Origin: Fidelibacterota bacterium | Lineage (GTDB): Bacteria; Fidelibacterota; UBA8477 | Direction: 5' to 3' | Length of the DNA stretch: 32,786 bases | Assembly: GCA_021734065.1 (NCBI GenBank) | Contig: JAIPJQ010000014.1 | Span: 1-32,786, forward strand | Shown here: in pieces, positions 18,162 through 28,131 of the stretch | How the letters are laid out: each line of letters opens with the position of its first letter | Numbering within the stretch: the first letter of the stretch is position 1 | The notes under the pieces: model-generated | What the model was told of the DNA's origin: nothing | The model's input: only the letters and a program-made list of their open reading frames with translations | Database searches by the model: none | Program-made: the position numbers and the translations under genes

Positions 18162-21100
18162 TCAGGTCATCAAATCGTTGATGTAAGATTTGTGCCCTGG
18201 TTTGAGAATGGCACCAAATCCAGTCCGTCCATCAATCCGAATGGGTAGCGGTTTTTTGAATCGCAAATGCCGTAGATACTTTGTCTCTTCCACAGCTTTG
18301 GTGTGACTCAACCAGTCCCAATCAATGGCGGTTTCATAGTCTTCGGGGGGTATGGTGAAGTAACTTATTCCCAAAGTTGTGAGATTTTGAAAAAAGTGGC
18401 TGCCAAATGATGGTTCGATGTACAGCTTGGGCAGTCCGACTTCAACAATTCCCCTGGCCTGCGAAATATCATCCCAGTTCACGGGAATCCCTAAAAACGG
18501 GTCAGCCGTCCCCCAGCGTCCCGGTCCCATGAGCAGGTAATGGCACTTCTCATCCATTGACCTGTTCAAGGCTGCGATTTCAGATGCAATTTCACGAGTC
18601 ACCTGGACGTTAAAAGCGTCCGGTCTAATCAAAATAATGTCTTTGATGGAATTGGTGGTGCCATGACCAAGACAACGATCACTTGTGCATATTACATCTT
18701 CCGACTTGATTTCATCCGGGTCTAAAATAGTAAGCTGGGCATAGGTCAACATGGGGCGGATCTGAAGAATATTAAACATAGCCGGGGCATCCTGATCCAT
18801 ACCAACATCGGCGGCAAACTCAATCTCCACCTCACAGCCCATACCGCGACGCCCATAGTGCAGGAGATTCTGAAGGATGTCCGCCAATGGGAAGACGTTC
18901 CATTTTAAAATATTAGCAAATGAAATAACACGCGGCCCGCTGATATCCGGTGCTTCCACAAAAGTATTATCGTTTACATCATACACGCTGGTGAGAGGTT
19001 CCAGTGTCCCATCCTTTTCGGCGTGTTGGATCGACAAGAGTTCCAGGTTGCCCCGCTCACCTTCCGCAAGCGGGTCGCGTTCAGAGTTCATGGGTAACGC
19101 AAAAAAGGTGTTCTGACTGTTTTTTAAAACAGAGCGCGCGTCAAAAAACTGGGGCAGAATTTTTGGAAATTTGGGACAGAAACTCAAAGATTTATTCCCC
19201 AAAACCACGGTCCGACCCAGGCCTAATGCAACATTGGCAATTCCATACTCACGCTTCATGTTTTTAAAAGGGTAATAATTATAGGACTGGGCGATTCCGG
19301 AGATGGTGGGATAAAAATACTCTCCGCACTGAGAACCAACCAAGTTCTGAATAATAACCGCCATTTTCTCATCTTCCGGACGGTTGCCGGTGGCGGTCAT
19401 GTAGTGCTGCGCTTCCAGGTGGAAGGTAGATGCATAGACCATTTTGATCCCATCCAATACCAATTGCAGGCGATCATCCAGCCGGGGTGTGTTATTGGGC
19501 AACATAAAAGTGGAATAAATACCTGCAAAAGGTTGGAACATAGAATCTTCCAGAAGGGACGAGGAGCGCACCGCCAGGGGAACCCGATGGTGTTCCAGAT
19601 AAGCCCGGAGATCGGCGACAAAACTTTCCGGAAATCGACCTGACCGAAAGATCGCGTCAATTTCATCGTTACTTTCCGCATCCATCAATGCGGGTTGAAT
19701 GCGATTTAATTCAATGAACTGATCGAAAATGTCGGTGGCAACCACCGAAGTATGGGGGATATCCACCACAACATTGGGATATTTTGTATGCCACTCGAAG
19801 CGTCTCAAAAAAGTGGAGACGAATGCCAGTCCGCGTGCTTTGCCACCCAGTGAACCGGCTCCAAACCGGACGAAGCGGAAGGCGGGATCGTAGGTTTCGG
19901 GAACAAAGTCCAAAATCTTGTCCTGATATTGGGTACCCCGTTCGCGGCTTACCATTTCAACAATGCGCTTCCGCAATTCATTCACATGGGCAAAGTCTTC
20001 CAAATGGAGTGGCTTGATCTGATCTGCCAGTTGGAAATAGCCACGCGCCGCCAGCCAATTACTGAAATGGTTCCGTCGAGCGTGATATTCCACGCTTTGA
20101 TCCGGAACTTTCGATAAGGCATGCTCCAGTCCCTTTAAGTCATTCACCTCTTCAATGGGAGTGCCATCCCGGCTTGAGAAAACCAAATTGCCGAATCCGC
20201 AGTGCTTCACCACGAACTCGCGTAAATCTTTTACCAGCCGTGGGGAGTTTTTGTCCAGGAAATAGGCATTAATCTGCTGGGCTTTGATTCGATTTTTCCG
20301 GTCTTTAGACTGGAGCACCACGGGCAGATCCCGGTCGGTTTTATGAATCAGGGATAACAGTGACACACCGGCGTCGGGATCCAAGACGCCATTTTTTGGA
20401 TAGCGCACATCGGAAATCACGGCCAGCGCCTGTTGCTGGAATTTATTAAAATAAGCGAGAGCCTCTTCATAGGTGGTGGCCAACAAGATCTTCGGCCGGG
20501 AGCGCATGCGTAACAGGCGTAAAGCATCGGTGTACTCAACGCGCATCAGGTGCTGGGTGTGTTGGATGATCTCCCGGTAAATCATGGACATGAAGACCGA
20601 GTAATATTGGGGTGAGTCTTCCACCACGATAATACAGCGAACACTGCCCTCCAAAATATCCCGTTCGGCATTGTGCTTATCTTCCACCACCTTGATAATA
20701 GCGGGCAGAAGTGAAGGTGTGCCTACCCAGGCGAAGATAAATTCAAAAGGAGAGTTGGGATCGGGCGCAGCTTCCAGAATGCGCTTATCGGCTGCCAGCA
20801 GAATGAGTGGCAGATTGGGGTGCTGGTTCCGGATCCGTTCACCGAATTCCTCCGCATTCATATCGCCCAACCGTGCCATTGTAATGACCAGATCCACGCG
20901 ATTGTGCTCCAAATATTCCAGGGCTTCCCGCGCAGTGGATACACGAATAACATGGGGTGGATTGTTCAAATTGAGCTGATGATACTCCATGAATACCATC
21001 TCGGTGATGTGACCCCCCTCCTCCAGCTTAAACGCATCATACATGCTGGCCACAATGAGAATATCGTGTACCCGAAATTGCATCAGGGCACGAAACGAGA

Positions 21101-21164
21101 GGGTTTTGTGGTGCTTGAAGTCCAGCTCTAAATCGGGGGGTTGGTTCAGGGGTGTGCGTTTCAT
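18162..21164 (-). CDS. Receiver-domain PEP/pyruvate-binding (PPDK_N ATP-grasp) protein, copy 2
   Basis: A 1000-residue paralogue of the 13410-16358 product with the same order of domains. The first receiver-like domain again has Met in place of the phospho-Asp (DLVITMARLGDM). The second has Glu182-Asp183, Asp252 (AVISDVRYP) and Lys305 (YFLDKNSP). The ATP-grasp region has GSLGGKARG (437-445), PLAVRSSSLLEDS and EIEFA...FNILQIRP, and the C-terminal domain keeps GPGRWGTADPFLGIP and PSFGSHFFQN. Copy 2 differs by GGKA instead of GGKG and by a changed segment of about 60-70 residues before EIEFA. As in copy 1, no phosphohistidine or PEP-barrel domain follows. No ribosome site is evident. The conserved receiver suggests control by a histidine kinase, possibly the one at 9489, but that is inference. 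Confidence 0.85.
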   Translation of the reverse strand: MKRTPLNQPPDLELDFKHHKTLSFRALMQFRVHDILIVASMYDAFKLEEGGHITEMVFMEYHQLNLNNPPHVIRVSTAREALEYLEHNRVDLVITMARLGDMNAEEFGERIRNQHPNLPLILLAADKRILEAAPDPNSPFEFIFAWVGTPSLLPAIIKVVEDKHNAERDILEGSVRCIIVVEDSPQYYSVFMSMIYREIIQHTQHLMRVEYTDALRLLRMRSRPKILLATTYEEALAYFNKFQQQALAVISDVRYPKNGVLDPDAGVSLLSLIHKTDRDLPVVLQSKDRKNRIKAQQINAYFLDKNSPRLVKDLREFVVKHCGFGNLVFSSRDGTPIEEVNDLKGLEHALSKVPDQSVEYHARRNHFSNWLAARGYFQLADQIKPLHLEDFAHVNELRKRIVEMVSRERGTQYQDKILDFVPETYDPAFRFVRFGAGSLGGKARGLAFVSTFLRRFEWHTKYPNVVVDIPHTSVVATDIFDQFIELNRIQPALMDAESNDEIDAIFRSGRFPESFVADLRAYLEHHRVPLAVRSSSLLEDSMFQPFAGIYSTFMLPNNTPRLDDRLQLVLDGIKMVYASTFHLEAQHYMTATGNRPEDEKMAVIIQNLVGSQCGEYFYPTISGIAQSYNYYPFKNMKREYGIANVALGLGRTVVLGNKSLSFCPKFPKILPQFFDARSVLKNSQNTFFALPMNSERDPLAEGERGNLELLSIQHAEKDGTLEPLTSVYDVNDNTFVEAPDISGPRVISFANILKWNVFPLADILQNLLHYGRRGMGCEVEIEFAADVGMDQDAPAMFNILQIRPMLTYAQLTILDPDEIKSEDVICTSDRCLGHGTTNSIKDIILIRPDAFNVQVTREIASEIAALNRSMDEKCHYLLMGPGRWGTADPFLGIPVNWDDISQARGIVEVGLPKLYIEPSFGSHFFQNLTTLGISYFTIPPEDYETAIDWDWLSHTKAVEETKYLRHLRFKKPLPIRIDGRTGFGAILKPGHKSYINDLMT

Positions 21165-21299
21165 TAGATAATAAATGTGCTAAGACCGGCTTGATTTTCC
21201 AAGGTGTTAATCGGGGAGAGTGACATTGAAATGGGGAATGGGTAGGTTCCAGTCTCAGCATTTGCCATTGTTCAGGAATTGCCCCGATTGTGTCCCCTC

Positions 21300-21315
21300 T
21301 GGCATATTGTTTGTT
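21300..21315 (+). promoter_or_regulatory. Weak sigma-54-like element before alanine dehydrogenase
   Basis: TGGCATATTGTTTGTT matches 9 of 12 defined consensus positions, but the -12 GC reads GT. A start near 21326 would give a leader of about 49 bases. It is weak and may be chance. Confidence 0.2.
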
Positions 21316-21374
21316 TGATAGTAAGACCGTGATACACAAATTGAATAATCCACCGATGTAAGGATAGAACCCCC

Positions 21375-22466
21375 ATGAATTTCGGCATCGTACATGAAAC
21401 CCGACTGAATGAAAAGCGCGTTGCACTCACTCCCGGTGGTGCTGCCACACTGGTTCGGGCTGGACATACGGTCTACTTAGAATCAGGCGCCGGGCTGGCT
21501 TGCGGCTGGACGGATCAGGACTATCAGAATCAGGGCGTCCAGATCGTTTTTAACCACGAGGAGATCTATGGCCGGGCTGAAATTCTTCTGAAAATCCTGC
21601 CGGTAGTAGCTGAAAATCTGGCGTATATCCATACCGGCCAGACCATTATTTCATTCCAACACCTGGCTATCGCCAGTCCGGAGGTCTATCACGGGTTGGT
21701 CAAGAAAAAAGTGAACCTGATCGGGATGGAGATTATCGAAGACGACGATGGTTCACGACCCATCTTGAGGGGAATGAGTGAGATCGCAGGTCAATTAGCG
21801 CCCATTATTGCCGGGAACTATCTGGGGCGCGATCCCATGGGGAAGGGTGTTCTTTTGGGGGGCGTGGCAGGGGTTTCGCCGGCGTCGGTGGTGATTCTGG
21901 GGGCGGGAACATCCGGACTGAACGCAGCCTGCGCCTTTTCCGGGCTGGGTGCTCAGGTGCATGTTCTGGACCGTAATCTGGATAAATTAAGGGAAGTACG
22001 GAAACGGCTGGGAAATCAGGTGGCCACACTTTTTGCGGATGAAAACAATATCACCAAAACCCTGAAATTTGCCGACGTCTTCATGGGAGCGGTGTTGATC
22101 CGCGGGAGCCTCACACCCCATATCCTGAAACGCTCCATGATAGCTGCCATGAAACCGCTATCCATCTTTATAGACTTTTCAATTGATGAGGGCGGTATCA
22201 GCGAAACCAGTCGTCCCACCACACTTTCCGATCCTATTTACTTGGAAGAAGGAGTCATTCACTACTGTGTTCCCAATATCACGGCAGGTGTGAATCGCAC
22301 CGCGTCCCGGGCACTGGCAAATATGCTGGTAGATGTCTTACAAACAATCGGCGAGTTGGGAACCAAAAAAGCGTTGAACAAAAATCCTGCTTTACGACGC
22401 GGAACGTATCTACTGGATGGCGAATGCCTCATCCCTGCATTAAAAGACCATTTCACTCATAAATAA
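21375..22466 (+). CDS. ald: Alanine dehydrogenase
   Basis: A 363-residue NAD-dependent enzyme converting alanine to pyruvate and ammonia (reversible). The catalytic and substrate residues of the family can be placed: Arg15 (NEKRVALTP), Lys73 (ILLKIL), His96 (SFQHLA) and Asp271 (IDEGG). The NAD loop is VVILGAGTSG (172-181) and the signature DEGGISETSRPTT follows. The N-terminus reads GIVHETRLNE instead of the common GIPTETKNNE, a mild divergence. AAGGA lies about ten bases before the ATG. It is the first gene of a tight plus-strand run with the CoA-transferase and 2-oxoacid oxidoreductase, which fits alanine feeding pyruvate into that pathway. Confidence 0.92.
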   Translation: MNFGIVHETRLNEKRVALTPGGAATLVRAGHTVYLESGAGLACGWTDQDYQNQGVQIVFNHEEIYGRAEILLKILPVVAENLAYIHTGQTIISFQHLAIASPEVYHGLVKKKVNLIGMEIIEDDDGSRPILRGMSEIAGQLAPIIAGNYLGRDPMGKGVLLGGVAGVSPASVVILGAGTSGLNAACAFSGLGAQVHVLDRNLDKLREVRKRLGNQVATLFADENNITKTLKFADVFMGAVLIRGSLTPHILKRSMIAAMKPLSIFIDFSIDEGGISETSRPTTLSDPIYLEEGVIHYCVPNITAGVNRTASRALANMLVDVLQTIGELGTKKALNKNPALRRGTYLLDGECLIPALKDHFTHK

Positions 22467-22487
22467 TCAAAGGTGATCCCGGCTGCT

Positions 22488-23783
22488 ATGAACTGGACTG
22501 ACATTTACCGCAAGAAGATTTGTTCCATCGAAGAAGCGATGGAAGCCATACAGTCGCACCACACCGTGTATATCCATCCCGGGTGTGCCACGCCGCTGCC
22601 CTTGGTTGAAGGCTTCAGCGAGCGGGTGAAAGCTTTGGAGGATGTGACTGTGAGTCATATTCTCACCCTGGGTGATGCGCCCTATGCCGAACCGGGAATG
22701 GAAAAGCATTGCAGGGTAGATTCGCTATTTACAGGCGCTAATGTGCGGGAAGCCGTTAATAGTGGGCGCGCCGACTGGACGCCCATTTTTTTATCGGAAA
22801 TCCCAGACCTCTACCTGAGCAGGCAGATCTCGCTGGATGTCTCACTGATCCAGGTGAGTCCGCCCGATGAACATGGATTCTGCTCCTTTGGGGTTGGTGT
22901 AGAGACCACCATGGCCGCCACGAAAGTATCCAAAGTCATCATCGCGTTGGTGAATCGCCGGATGCCGCGGGTGCACGGGGATAATTTCATTCATGTATCC
23001 AAGTTAACCCATATTGTGGAGCAGGATTTTGAACTGATAGAACTGCCCCGTATTGAGCTTTCCGAACGGCATATGAAGATAGGGAAATTCATCGCTGAAA
23101 TGGTGGAAGATGGTTCCACACTGCAAATGGGGATTGGCGGGATTCCGGATGCCACATTGTATCATCTGAAGGATAAGCGGGATCTGGGAATTCATACAGA
23201 GATGTTCAGCGATGGTGTGGTGGAATTAGCCGGCGCGGGAATCATCAACGGGGAACGGAAGACATTACACCCGGGAAAAATCATTGCCAGTTTTGTGTTG
23301 GGAACCCGGCATGTGTATGATTTTATTGAAGAGAATCCTTTTATTGAATTTCATCCTTCCGACTATGTGAATGACCCGTTCATCATCTCCAAGAATGATA
23401 AAATGGTGGCCATTAATTCTGCCATTGAGATTGATCTCACCGGCCAGGTTTGTTCTGATTCCATGGGACGGTGGAATTATTCGGGAATTGGCGGTCAGGT
23501 GGATTTTATCCGGGGTGCGGCTCGCAGTAAAGGCGGTAAGCCCATCATCGCGCTGCCGTCCACCGCGAAGAAGGATACCCAATCCCGAATTGTGTTGGAT
23601 TTGAAGCCTGGTGCTGCGGTGACCACCAGCCGGGGTGATGTGCATTATGTGGTAACTGAATATGGTGTGGCGTACCTGCATGGCAAGAGTACCCGGGCTC
23701 GGGCAAAAGCTCTCATTAATATTGCCCACCCAAAATTCAGGGAAGAATTACAAGAGCAGGCAATTGCTGCCGGATTGTTATAA
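22488..23783 (+). CDS. Acetyl-CoA hydrolase/transferase family CoA-transferase
   Basis: A 431-residue enzyme of the acetyl-CoA hydrolase/4-hydroxybutyrate CoA-transferase family, which moves CoA between an acyl-CoA and acetate (or another acid). The expected active-site Glu238 lies in [15 protein letters not shown], and the CoA-binding glycine loops are MGIGGIPDA and [14 protein letters not shown]. The length matches the family. I chose ATG 22488; an in-frame GTG at 22473 would add five residues. The ribosome site is poor for both. The gene begins 21 bases after ald and ends 13 bases before the ferredoxin subunit, so it is probably co-transcribed with the oxidoreductase and acts on its acyl-CoA product. 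The exact substrate (acetate, isobutyrate or other) is unresolved. Confidence 0.9.
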   Translation: MNWTDIYRKKICSIEEAMEAIQSHHTVYIHPGCATPLPLVEGFSERVKALEDVTVSHILTLGDAPYAEPGMEKHCRVDSLFTGANVREAVNSGRADWTPIFLSEIPDLYLSRQISLDVSLIQVSPPDEHGFCSFGVGVETTMAATKVSKVIIALVNRRMPRVHGDNFIHVSKLTHIVEQDFELIELPRIELSERHMKIGKFIAEMVEDGSTLQMGIGGIPDATLYHLKDKRDLGIHTEMFSDGVVELAGAGIINGERKTLHPGKIIASFVLGTRHVYDFIEENPFIEFHPSDYVNDPFIISKNDKMVAINSAIEIDLTGQVCSDSMGRWNYSGIGGQVDFIRGAARSKGGKPIIALPSTAKKDTQSRIVLDLKPGAAVTTSRGDVHYVVTEYGVAYLHGKSTRARAKALINIAHPKFREELQEQAIAAGLL

Positions 23784-23796
23784 AAAGGAGATTGGA

Positions 23797-24165
23797 ATGG
23801 CGAAAGCACGTGGATTTGTTGCAGTTAACGAAGAAGAATGCAAGGGCTGTGATTTGTGTGTGGAGGCGTGTCCCATGGATGTTTTACATCTGGCGAAACA
23901 CTTCAACACGCATGGTTACAATCCCTCAGAATATGATGGGGAAGGGTGCACGGGCTGTGGTGTCTGTTTTTATGCCTGTCCCGAACCCGGTGCCATTACG
24001 GTATTCAAGAATTGGGAAGAATCCCGTCATAAATACCTCAATCCGAAAGGTGATGGCGTAACGACGCTGTCTCTTAGAGACCCTGTTAAAGGTGTGGCTG
24101 TAATCGAATCCACCGGTGATACGATTGTTCTGAGCGATTTTCGGAAACTCAATTTTGCGGAGTGA
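23797..24165 (+). CDS. 2-oxoacid:ferredoxin oxidoreductase, ferredoxin-like (delta) subunit
   Basis: A 122-residue electron-transfer subunit with two [4Fe-4S] motifs of the type CxxCxxCxxxC: Cys15/18/21/25 ([13 protein letters not shown]) and Cys51/54/57/61 ([13 protein letters not shown]). It passes electrons from the thiamine-pyrophosphate subunit to ferredoxin. About 45 residues follow the second cluster, longer than a minimal 2-oxoacid oxidoreductase ferredoxin subunit. AAGGAG lies six bases before ATG 23797; longer in-frame extensions run into the preceding gene and are rejected. Its stop is four bases before the alpha-subunit ATG. Confidence 0.92.
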   Translation: MAKARGFVAVNEEECKGCDLCVEACPMDVLHLAKHFNTHGYNPSEYDGEGCTGCGVCFYACPEPGAITVFKNWEESRHKYLNPKGDGVTTLSLRDPVKGVAVIESTGDTIVLSDFRKLNFAE

Positions 24166-24169
24166 TGTA

Positions 24170-25228
24170 ATGGAACGACAATTAATCAAAGGAAATGAAG
24201 CCATTGTCAAAGGTGCGATTCTGGCTGGTTGCCGGGGATATTTTGGATATCCCATCACCCCTGCCAGCGAAATTGCCCAGGCGGCGGCCCTGTATATGCC
24301 CCTGGTAGGCGGAACGTTTTTACAGGCTGAGAGCGAAATAGCCGCCATCAATATGGTATACGGCGCTTCAGGAACCGGTCAGCGGGTGATGACCGCTTCT
24401 TCCAGTCCGGGCATCAGCTTGAAACAGGAGGGGATTTCATACATTGCCGGGGCAGAATTACCATGCGTCATCGTTGATGTGATGCGTGGCGGACCCGGTT
24501 TGGGGAATATCGCGCCGGAGCAGGGTGATTATCACCAGATCGTGAAGGGTGGGGGACACGGGAATTACAAAAATATCGTTCTGGCACCCAATTCCGCCCA
24601 GGAGATGTGTGATCTGACCATGCTGGCATTTGAGCTGTCGGATAAATATCGCAATCCGGCGGTTGTGCTGGCCGATGGCTTTATCGGACAGATGATGGAG
24701 CCGGTTGTTTTTCCTGATCCCATTGACGAATTACCGGAAAAGAAGTGGGCGATCAAGGGGGTTCCCGAGGATAAGGACAACCTTATCAGCTCCATCGAAT
24801 TGGATCCGGATGATCTGGAACGGCATAACCGAAAACTCCAGCAGAAATATGAGATCATCAGGAAGAATGAAATTCGCTTCCAGGAGTATGAGACTGAGGA
24901 CGCGGAATTTATTCTGGTAGCCTTTGGCATTGTGTCGCGTCTGGTTCAGAGCGCCGTGGACACTCTCCGGGAAGATGGGGTGAAGGTGGGCATGTTGAGA
25001 CCAATCACCCTCATGCCTTTTCCCACGCCGGTTCTTGAAAAACTAGCCGCCGACGAGCGGGTGAAATTTTTCTCCGTATTTGAACTGAACAATGGCCAGA
25101 TGGTAGATGATGTTCGGCTGGCCGTGAATGGCTCCAAACCGGTGAAATTTTATGGCCGAATGGGCGGTAACGTACCCACCATTCAGGAAATCGTTGACCA
25201 GGTCAAAAAGCAGATGAGGGAAATATGA
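24170..25228 (+). CDS. vorB: 2-oxoacid:ferredoxin oxidoreductase alpha subunit (VorB/KorA-like)
   Basis: A 352-residue alpha subunit carrying the pyrimidine-binding and transketolase C-terminal-like domains of the ferredoxin-dependent 2-oxoacid oxidoreductases. The opening block [18 protein letters not shown], then [43 protein letters not shown] and MRGGPGLGN, match most closely what I know as VorB, the 3-methyl-2-oxobutanoate (2-ketoisovalerate) enzyme. 2-oxoglutarate (Kor) or mixed specificity cannot be excluded. ATG 24170 follows CGGAGTG by five bases. The stop overlaps the next gene by four bases (ATGA). The product would be an acyl-CoA plus reduced ferredoxin. Confidence 0.93.
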   Translation: MERQLIKGNEAIVKGAILAGCRGYFGYPITPASEIAQAAALYMPLVGGTFLQAESEIAAINMVYGASGTGQRVMTASSSPGISLKQEGISYIAGAELPCVIVDVMRGGPGLGNIAPEQGDYHQIVKGGGHGNYKNIVLAPNSAQEMCDLTMLAFELSDKYRNPAVVLADGFIGQMMEPVVFPDPIDELPEKKWAIKGVPEDKDNLISSIELDPDDLERHNRKLQQKYEIIRKNEIRFQEYETEDAEFILVAFGIVSRLVQSAVDTLREDGVKVGMLRPITLMPFPTPVLEKLAADERVKFFSVFELNNGQMVDDVRLAVNGSKPVKFYGRMGGNVPTIQEIVDQVKKQMREI

Positions 25229-26658
25229 GCGCCAAGATTTTAAGCAAGTCCCGGGGATTCTACGATGTGTACGAACGCCGTCCGGGTAGCGATCAAGAAA
25301 CAACTCACTATTGTCCCGGTTGTGGTCACGGCATTCTCCATAAAATGATCGCTGAAGCGCTCATCGATTACGGTGTAAGCGATAATTCCATCATCATTAG
25401 TCCGGTGGGGTGTAGTGTGTTCGCATATTACTATTTTGCCGCTGGAAATTTCCAGGCTGCCCATGGCCGTGCTCCCGCTGTGGCGACCGGGGTGAAGCGT
25501 GCTTTGCCTGAGTCCATTGTCATCTCCTACCAGGGTGATGGTGATCTGGCGGCTATCGGTGGAAATGAAATCCTCCACGCGGCCAATCGCGGAGAATCAA
25601 TCTCCGTGTTTTTTGTGAATAATGCCATTTATGGCATGACCGGGGGGCAAATGGCACCCACCACGCTTATCGGGCAAAAAACAACGACTACGCCTTATGG
25701 CCGGACTGTCGCCAACGAAGGGTATCCGATTCGCATGACGGAACTTATTTCCCAATTGGAAGCCCCGGTCTATGTGGAACGAACCATGATGGCTGATACC
25801 AAATCCATCAACACCACCCGTAAAGCAGTGCGCAAAGCCATTAAAAATCAGGTAGAGAAAAAGGGCTTTTCCTTCGTGGAAGTGTTGTCAACCTGTCCTA
25901 CCGGATGGAAAATGACGGCACCACAGTCGGAAGAGTGGGTGAAGACCACCATGACGAAGCAATTTCCCTTGGGGGTTTACAAGGACATATCGGGAGATGC
26001 TGAACCGCTGGACCTGACAAAGAATCAGCTCCCTGCAGAACGCATCCCCAAAGCCATTAGTTTGCCTTTAGGGGATAAGGAAAAGCTCGTCTACCAGATT
26101 CCGAAAACGGTAAACGAGGAGATTAAAATTTCAGGTTTTGGCGGTCAGGGTGTGCTCTCGCTGGGCGTATGGCTCAGCGAATTTGGCATGCGGGAAGACC
26201 TGAATGTGAGTTGGATTCCGTCCTATGGCCCGGAAATGCGTGGCGGTACAGCCCATTGTCATGTGAAGCTTTCTAATCGTCCCATCGGTTCACCGCTTGT
26301 GGCTCAACCCACGGTTTTGGTTGCTACTAATCGACCTTCCCTGGAAAAGTTTGAGCAGGAAGTGGTTGAGGGTGGTAAGATTTTTTGGGATAATTCACTC
26401 ATTGATATTTCACCATCCCGTAGTGATATCGTGAGTTTTCCGGTGCCCGCCACGGAAATCGCCAACCAATTGGGGAATACCAAGGCGGCCAATGTGGTAA
26501 TGCTGGGCGTGATAACTGCAGTTTCGGATTTTCTTGATGAAAATATCGTAAGGCGTACATTACCGGAAATCTTCAAAAAGAAACACCTGCTGGACTTGAA
26601 CATGCAGGCGTTCAACAAAGGGTTGGAGTTTGCAGCCTCACTGAAGCAAATGACCTGA
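25225..26658 (+). CDS. 2-oxoacid:ferredoxin oxidoreductase fused beta-gamma subunit
   Basis: A 477-residue fusion of two normally separate or adjacent subunits. Residues 1-270 are the thiamine-pyrophosphate beta subunit, with HYCPGCGHG (28-36), PVGCSVF and the cofactor motif GDGD (104-107) followed by NN (132-133). Residues about 298-477 are the gamma subunit, with [13 protein letters not shown] (302-314) and [16 protein letters not shown] linker of about 30 residues joins them. The start overlaps the alpha-subunit stop (ATGA), so translation is coupled. Together with the ferredoxin and alpha genes it makes a complete enzyme. Beta-gamma fusions of this kind exist elsewhere; I do not claim novelty. 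Confidence 0.93.
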   Translation: MSAKILSKSRGFYDVYERRPGSDQETTHYCPGCGHGILHKMIAEALIDYGVSDNSIIISPVGCSVFAYYYFAAGNFQAAHGRAPAVATGVKRALPESIVISYQGDGDLAAIGGNEILHAANRGESISVFFVNNAIYGMTGGQMAPTTLIGQKTTTTPYGRTVANEGYPIRMTELISQLEAPVYVERTMMADTKSINTTRKAVRKAIKNQVEKKGFSFVEVLSTCPTGWKMTAPQSEEWVKTTMTKQFPLGVYKDISGDAEPLDLTKNQLPAERIPKAISLPLGDKEKLVYQIPKTVNEEIKISGFGGQGVLSLGVWLSEFGMREDLNVSWIPSYGPEMRGGTAHCHVKLSNRPIGSPLVAQPTVLVATNRPSLEKFEQEVVEGGKIFWDNSLIDISPSRSDIVSFPVPATEIANQLGNTKAANVVMLGVITAVSDFLDENIVRRTLPEIFKKKHLLDLNMQAFNKGLEFAASLKQMT

Positions 26659-26686
26659 CCCTGCCACAAAAAGGGAGGCTATGGGT

Positions 26687-27148
26687 ATGGACTTCAAAAA
26701 AATCCTCTTCCCCACGGATTTCTCGGAATCATCTAAGTTCGCGTTGCCCTTTGCAGTGAGTATGGCGACGAAATTCCAAGCTCACCTGACAATGGTACAT
26801 GTTATTGAACCGATTGTCACGCCGGTGGATTTTGCCTGGGGTACCTACAATTATCCGGATATCGAGAAACAGGTGAATTCCTACGCGGAGGATTCCCTGA
26901 AAAAGATCGTTGATGAGAATGTCCCTGGTGAAATAGAGACGGATGTGGTCATTCTGTATGGGAAACCCTGGCGGGAAGTCGTCACTTATGCCAAAGAGAA
27001 TGACATTGATCTCGTCGTCATTCCCACCCATGGATTAAGCGGATTGAGTCATGCCATTTACGGCAGTACGGCGGAAAAGGTTATCCGCAAAGCGCCCTGT
27101 CCGGTTCTCACTATCCGTCACCCGGATGTGAAATTCGACATGCCCTGA
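26687..27148 (+). CDS. Universal stress protein (UspA family)
   Basis: A 153-residue cytosolic UspA-fold protein. It starts with FKKILFPTDFSESSKFAL and ends with the ATP-binding signature VVIPTHGLSGLSHAIYGSTAEKV followed by CPVLTIR, so it belongs to the nucleotide-binding group (G-2x-G-9x-GS/T). ATG 26687 lies eight bases after GGGAGG. The in-frame ATG at 26681 is only two bases away and is unlikely. The gene begins 28 bases after the oxidoreductase, so it is probably the last gene of that operon. The role is unknown beyond stress survival in relatives. Confidence 0.92.
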   Translation: MDFKKILFPTDFSESSKFALPFAVSMATKFQAHLTMVHVIEPIVTPVDFAWGTYNYPDIEKQVNSYAEDSLKKIVDENVPGEIETDVVILYGKPWREVVTYAKENDIDLVVIPTHGLSGLSHAIYGSTAEKVIRKAPCPVLTIRHPDVKFDMP

Positions 27149-27180
27149 TCTTTCCCTCTGAATGAATATTGATAACAAAC

Positions 27181-27210
27181 AACGGGTCGTAGCGTGCGGC
27201 CCGTTCTATT
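27181..27210 (+). terminator. Possible terminator after the oxidoreductase operon
   Basis: AACGGG pairs with CCCGTT across a 13-base loop, followed by the T-rich CTATTATT. The stem is short and the T-run interrupted, so termination may be partial. Confidence 0.45.
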
Positions 27211-27235
27211 ATTGAAAAACCCGCAGGAGAGCACC

Positions 27236-28102
27236 ATGCGACCTAAAATATTTGTTGTAACAATTTTTTCAGCACTCCTGGTTCTGGCGTGCACATCCAC
27301 CCAAAATGTTACATGCGAGCGTGTTGAACAGCAGGTCACCGAAACGCCCAATCCAATCACGCTGATCCAAGTCAAATCAGATACGCTATTCCACAGTAAT
27401 CAGCGTATCCATATGGTCGCGTTGCCCAAAGCTGCTCTGGAAGATTATGCGTTGGAATTGCGGTATAGCGCAAAGACGCTGCATCCAACCAGTTGGTTTG
27501 GTGAGACCTATGGAGCCCTGGCAGCGGTGAATGGGGGATATTTTGACATGGATGCGGGCGGCAGTGTCACCTACCTGGAGATACAGGATTCTGTCATTTG
27601 CTGGACTCAACCGGATGTGGATAGTTTGAAATGGGCATTTCCGGACAGCCTCATCAGCGGCGCTGTGATTCTCACCAAATCCGGAAATTTGGTGATGGAA
27701 GCAGTGCAGCCGGACAGTATGTACGCCCAATCCAGCCAGGAAGCCGCAGTTTTGGTTGTGGGACCCCTGCTGCTTCAGGAGGGTCAGAAAGTGTCAATGC
27801 CAAAAGCGAATTTCGTTGCTAACCAGCACCCCCGCAGCTACCTGGCCACCACCCCGGATGAAATTCTGCTGATTTCCGTCGATGGCCGGTCAAAATCTGC
27901 CCAAGGTATGTCGCTATATGACGCACAGGAATATTTATTGAGTCTGGGTTGTCTGGATGCGATTAATCTGGATGGTGGCGGGTCCACAACCCTTTGGGTA
28001 CGAGGGCAGGGGATTGTGAGTCATCCCAGCGACTTGACTGGGGAACGCAAGGTTGCCAATGCTTTTGTTATCGTTCCCCGCTCAAAATCCACCAATAACT
28101 GA
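27236..28102 (+). CDS. Phosphodiester glycosidase (NAGPA/DUF2233) family lipoprotein
   Basis: A 288-residue probable lipoprotein. The N-terminus MRPKIFVVTIFSALLVLACT is a lipoprotein signal with the lipobox LVLAC and Cys19 as lipidation site, so the protein is exported and membrane-anchored. The rest matches the phosphodiester glycosidase family (human NAGPA, bacterial DUF2233/YigE-like): AAVNGGYFDM, HPRSYLATT, VDGRSKSAQGMSLYDAQEYL, INLDGGGSTTLWV and VANAFVIV. Such proteins cleave or bind sugar phosphodiesters, possibly in envelope glycopolymers. ATG 27236 has AGGAG six bases before it; the in-frame upstream start (27194) is within the hairpin and rejected. The substrate is unknown. Confidence 0.88.
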   Translation: MRPKIFVVTIFSALLVLACTSTQNVTCERVEQQVTETPNPITLIQVKSDTLFHSNQRIHMVALPKAALEDYALELRYSAKTLHPTSWFGETYGALAAVNGGYFDMDAGGSVTYLEIQDSVICWTQPDVDSLKWAFPDSLISGAVILTKSGNLVMEAVQPDSMYAQSSQEAAVLVVGPLLLQEGQKVSMPKANFVANQHPRSYLATTPDEILLISVDGRSKSAQGMSLYDAQEYLLSLGCLDAINLDGGGSTTLWVRGQGIVSHPSDLTGERKVANAFVIVPRSKSTNN

Positions 28103-28131
28103 GTTTTAACGGAAGCGAATCACGACAAGTT

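Noticed and set aside
23265..23729. 154-codon minus-strand frame
   Set aside because: It is antisense to the CoA-transferase active-site region and has no supporting motif.
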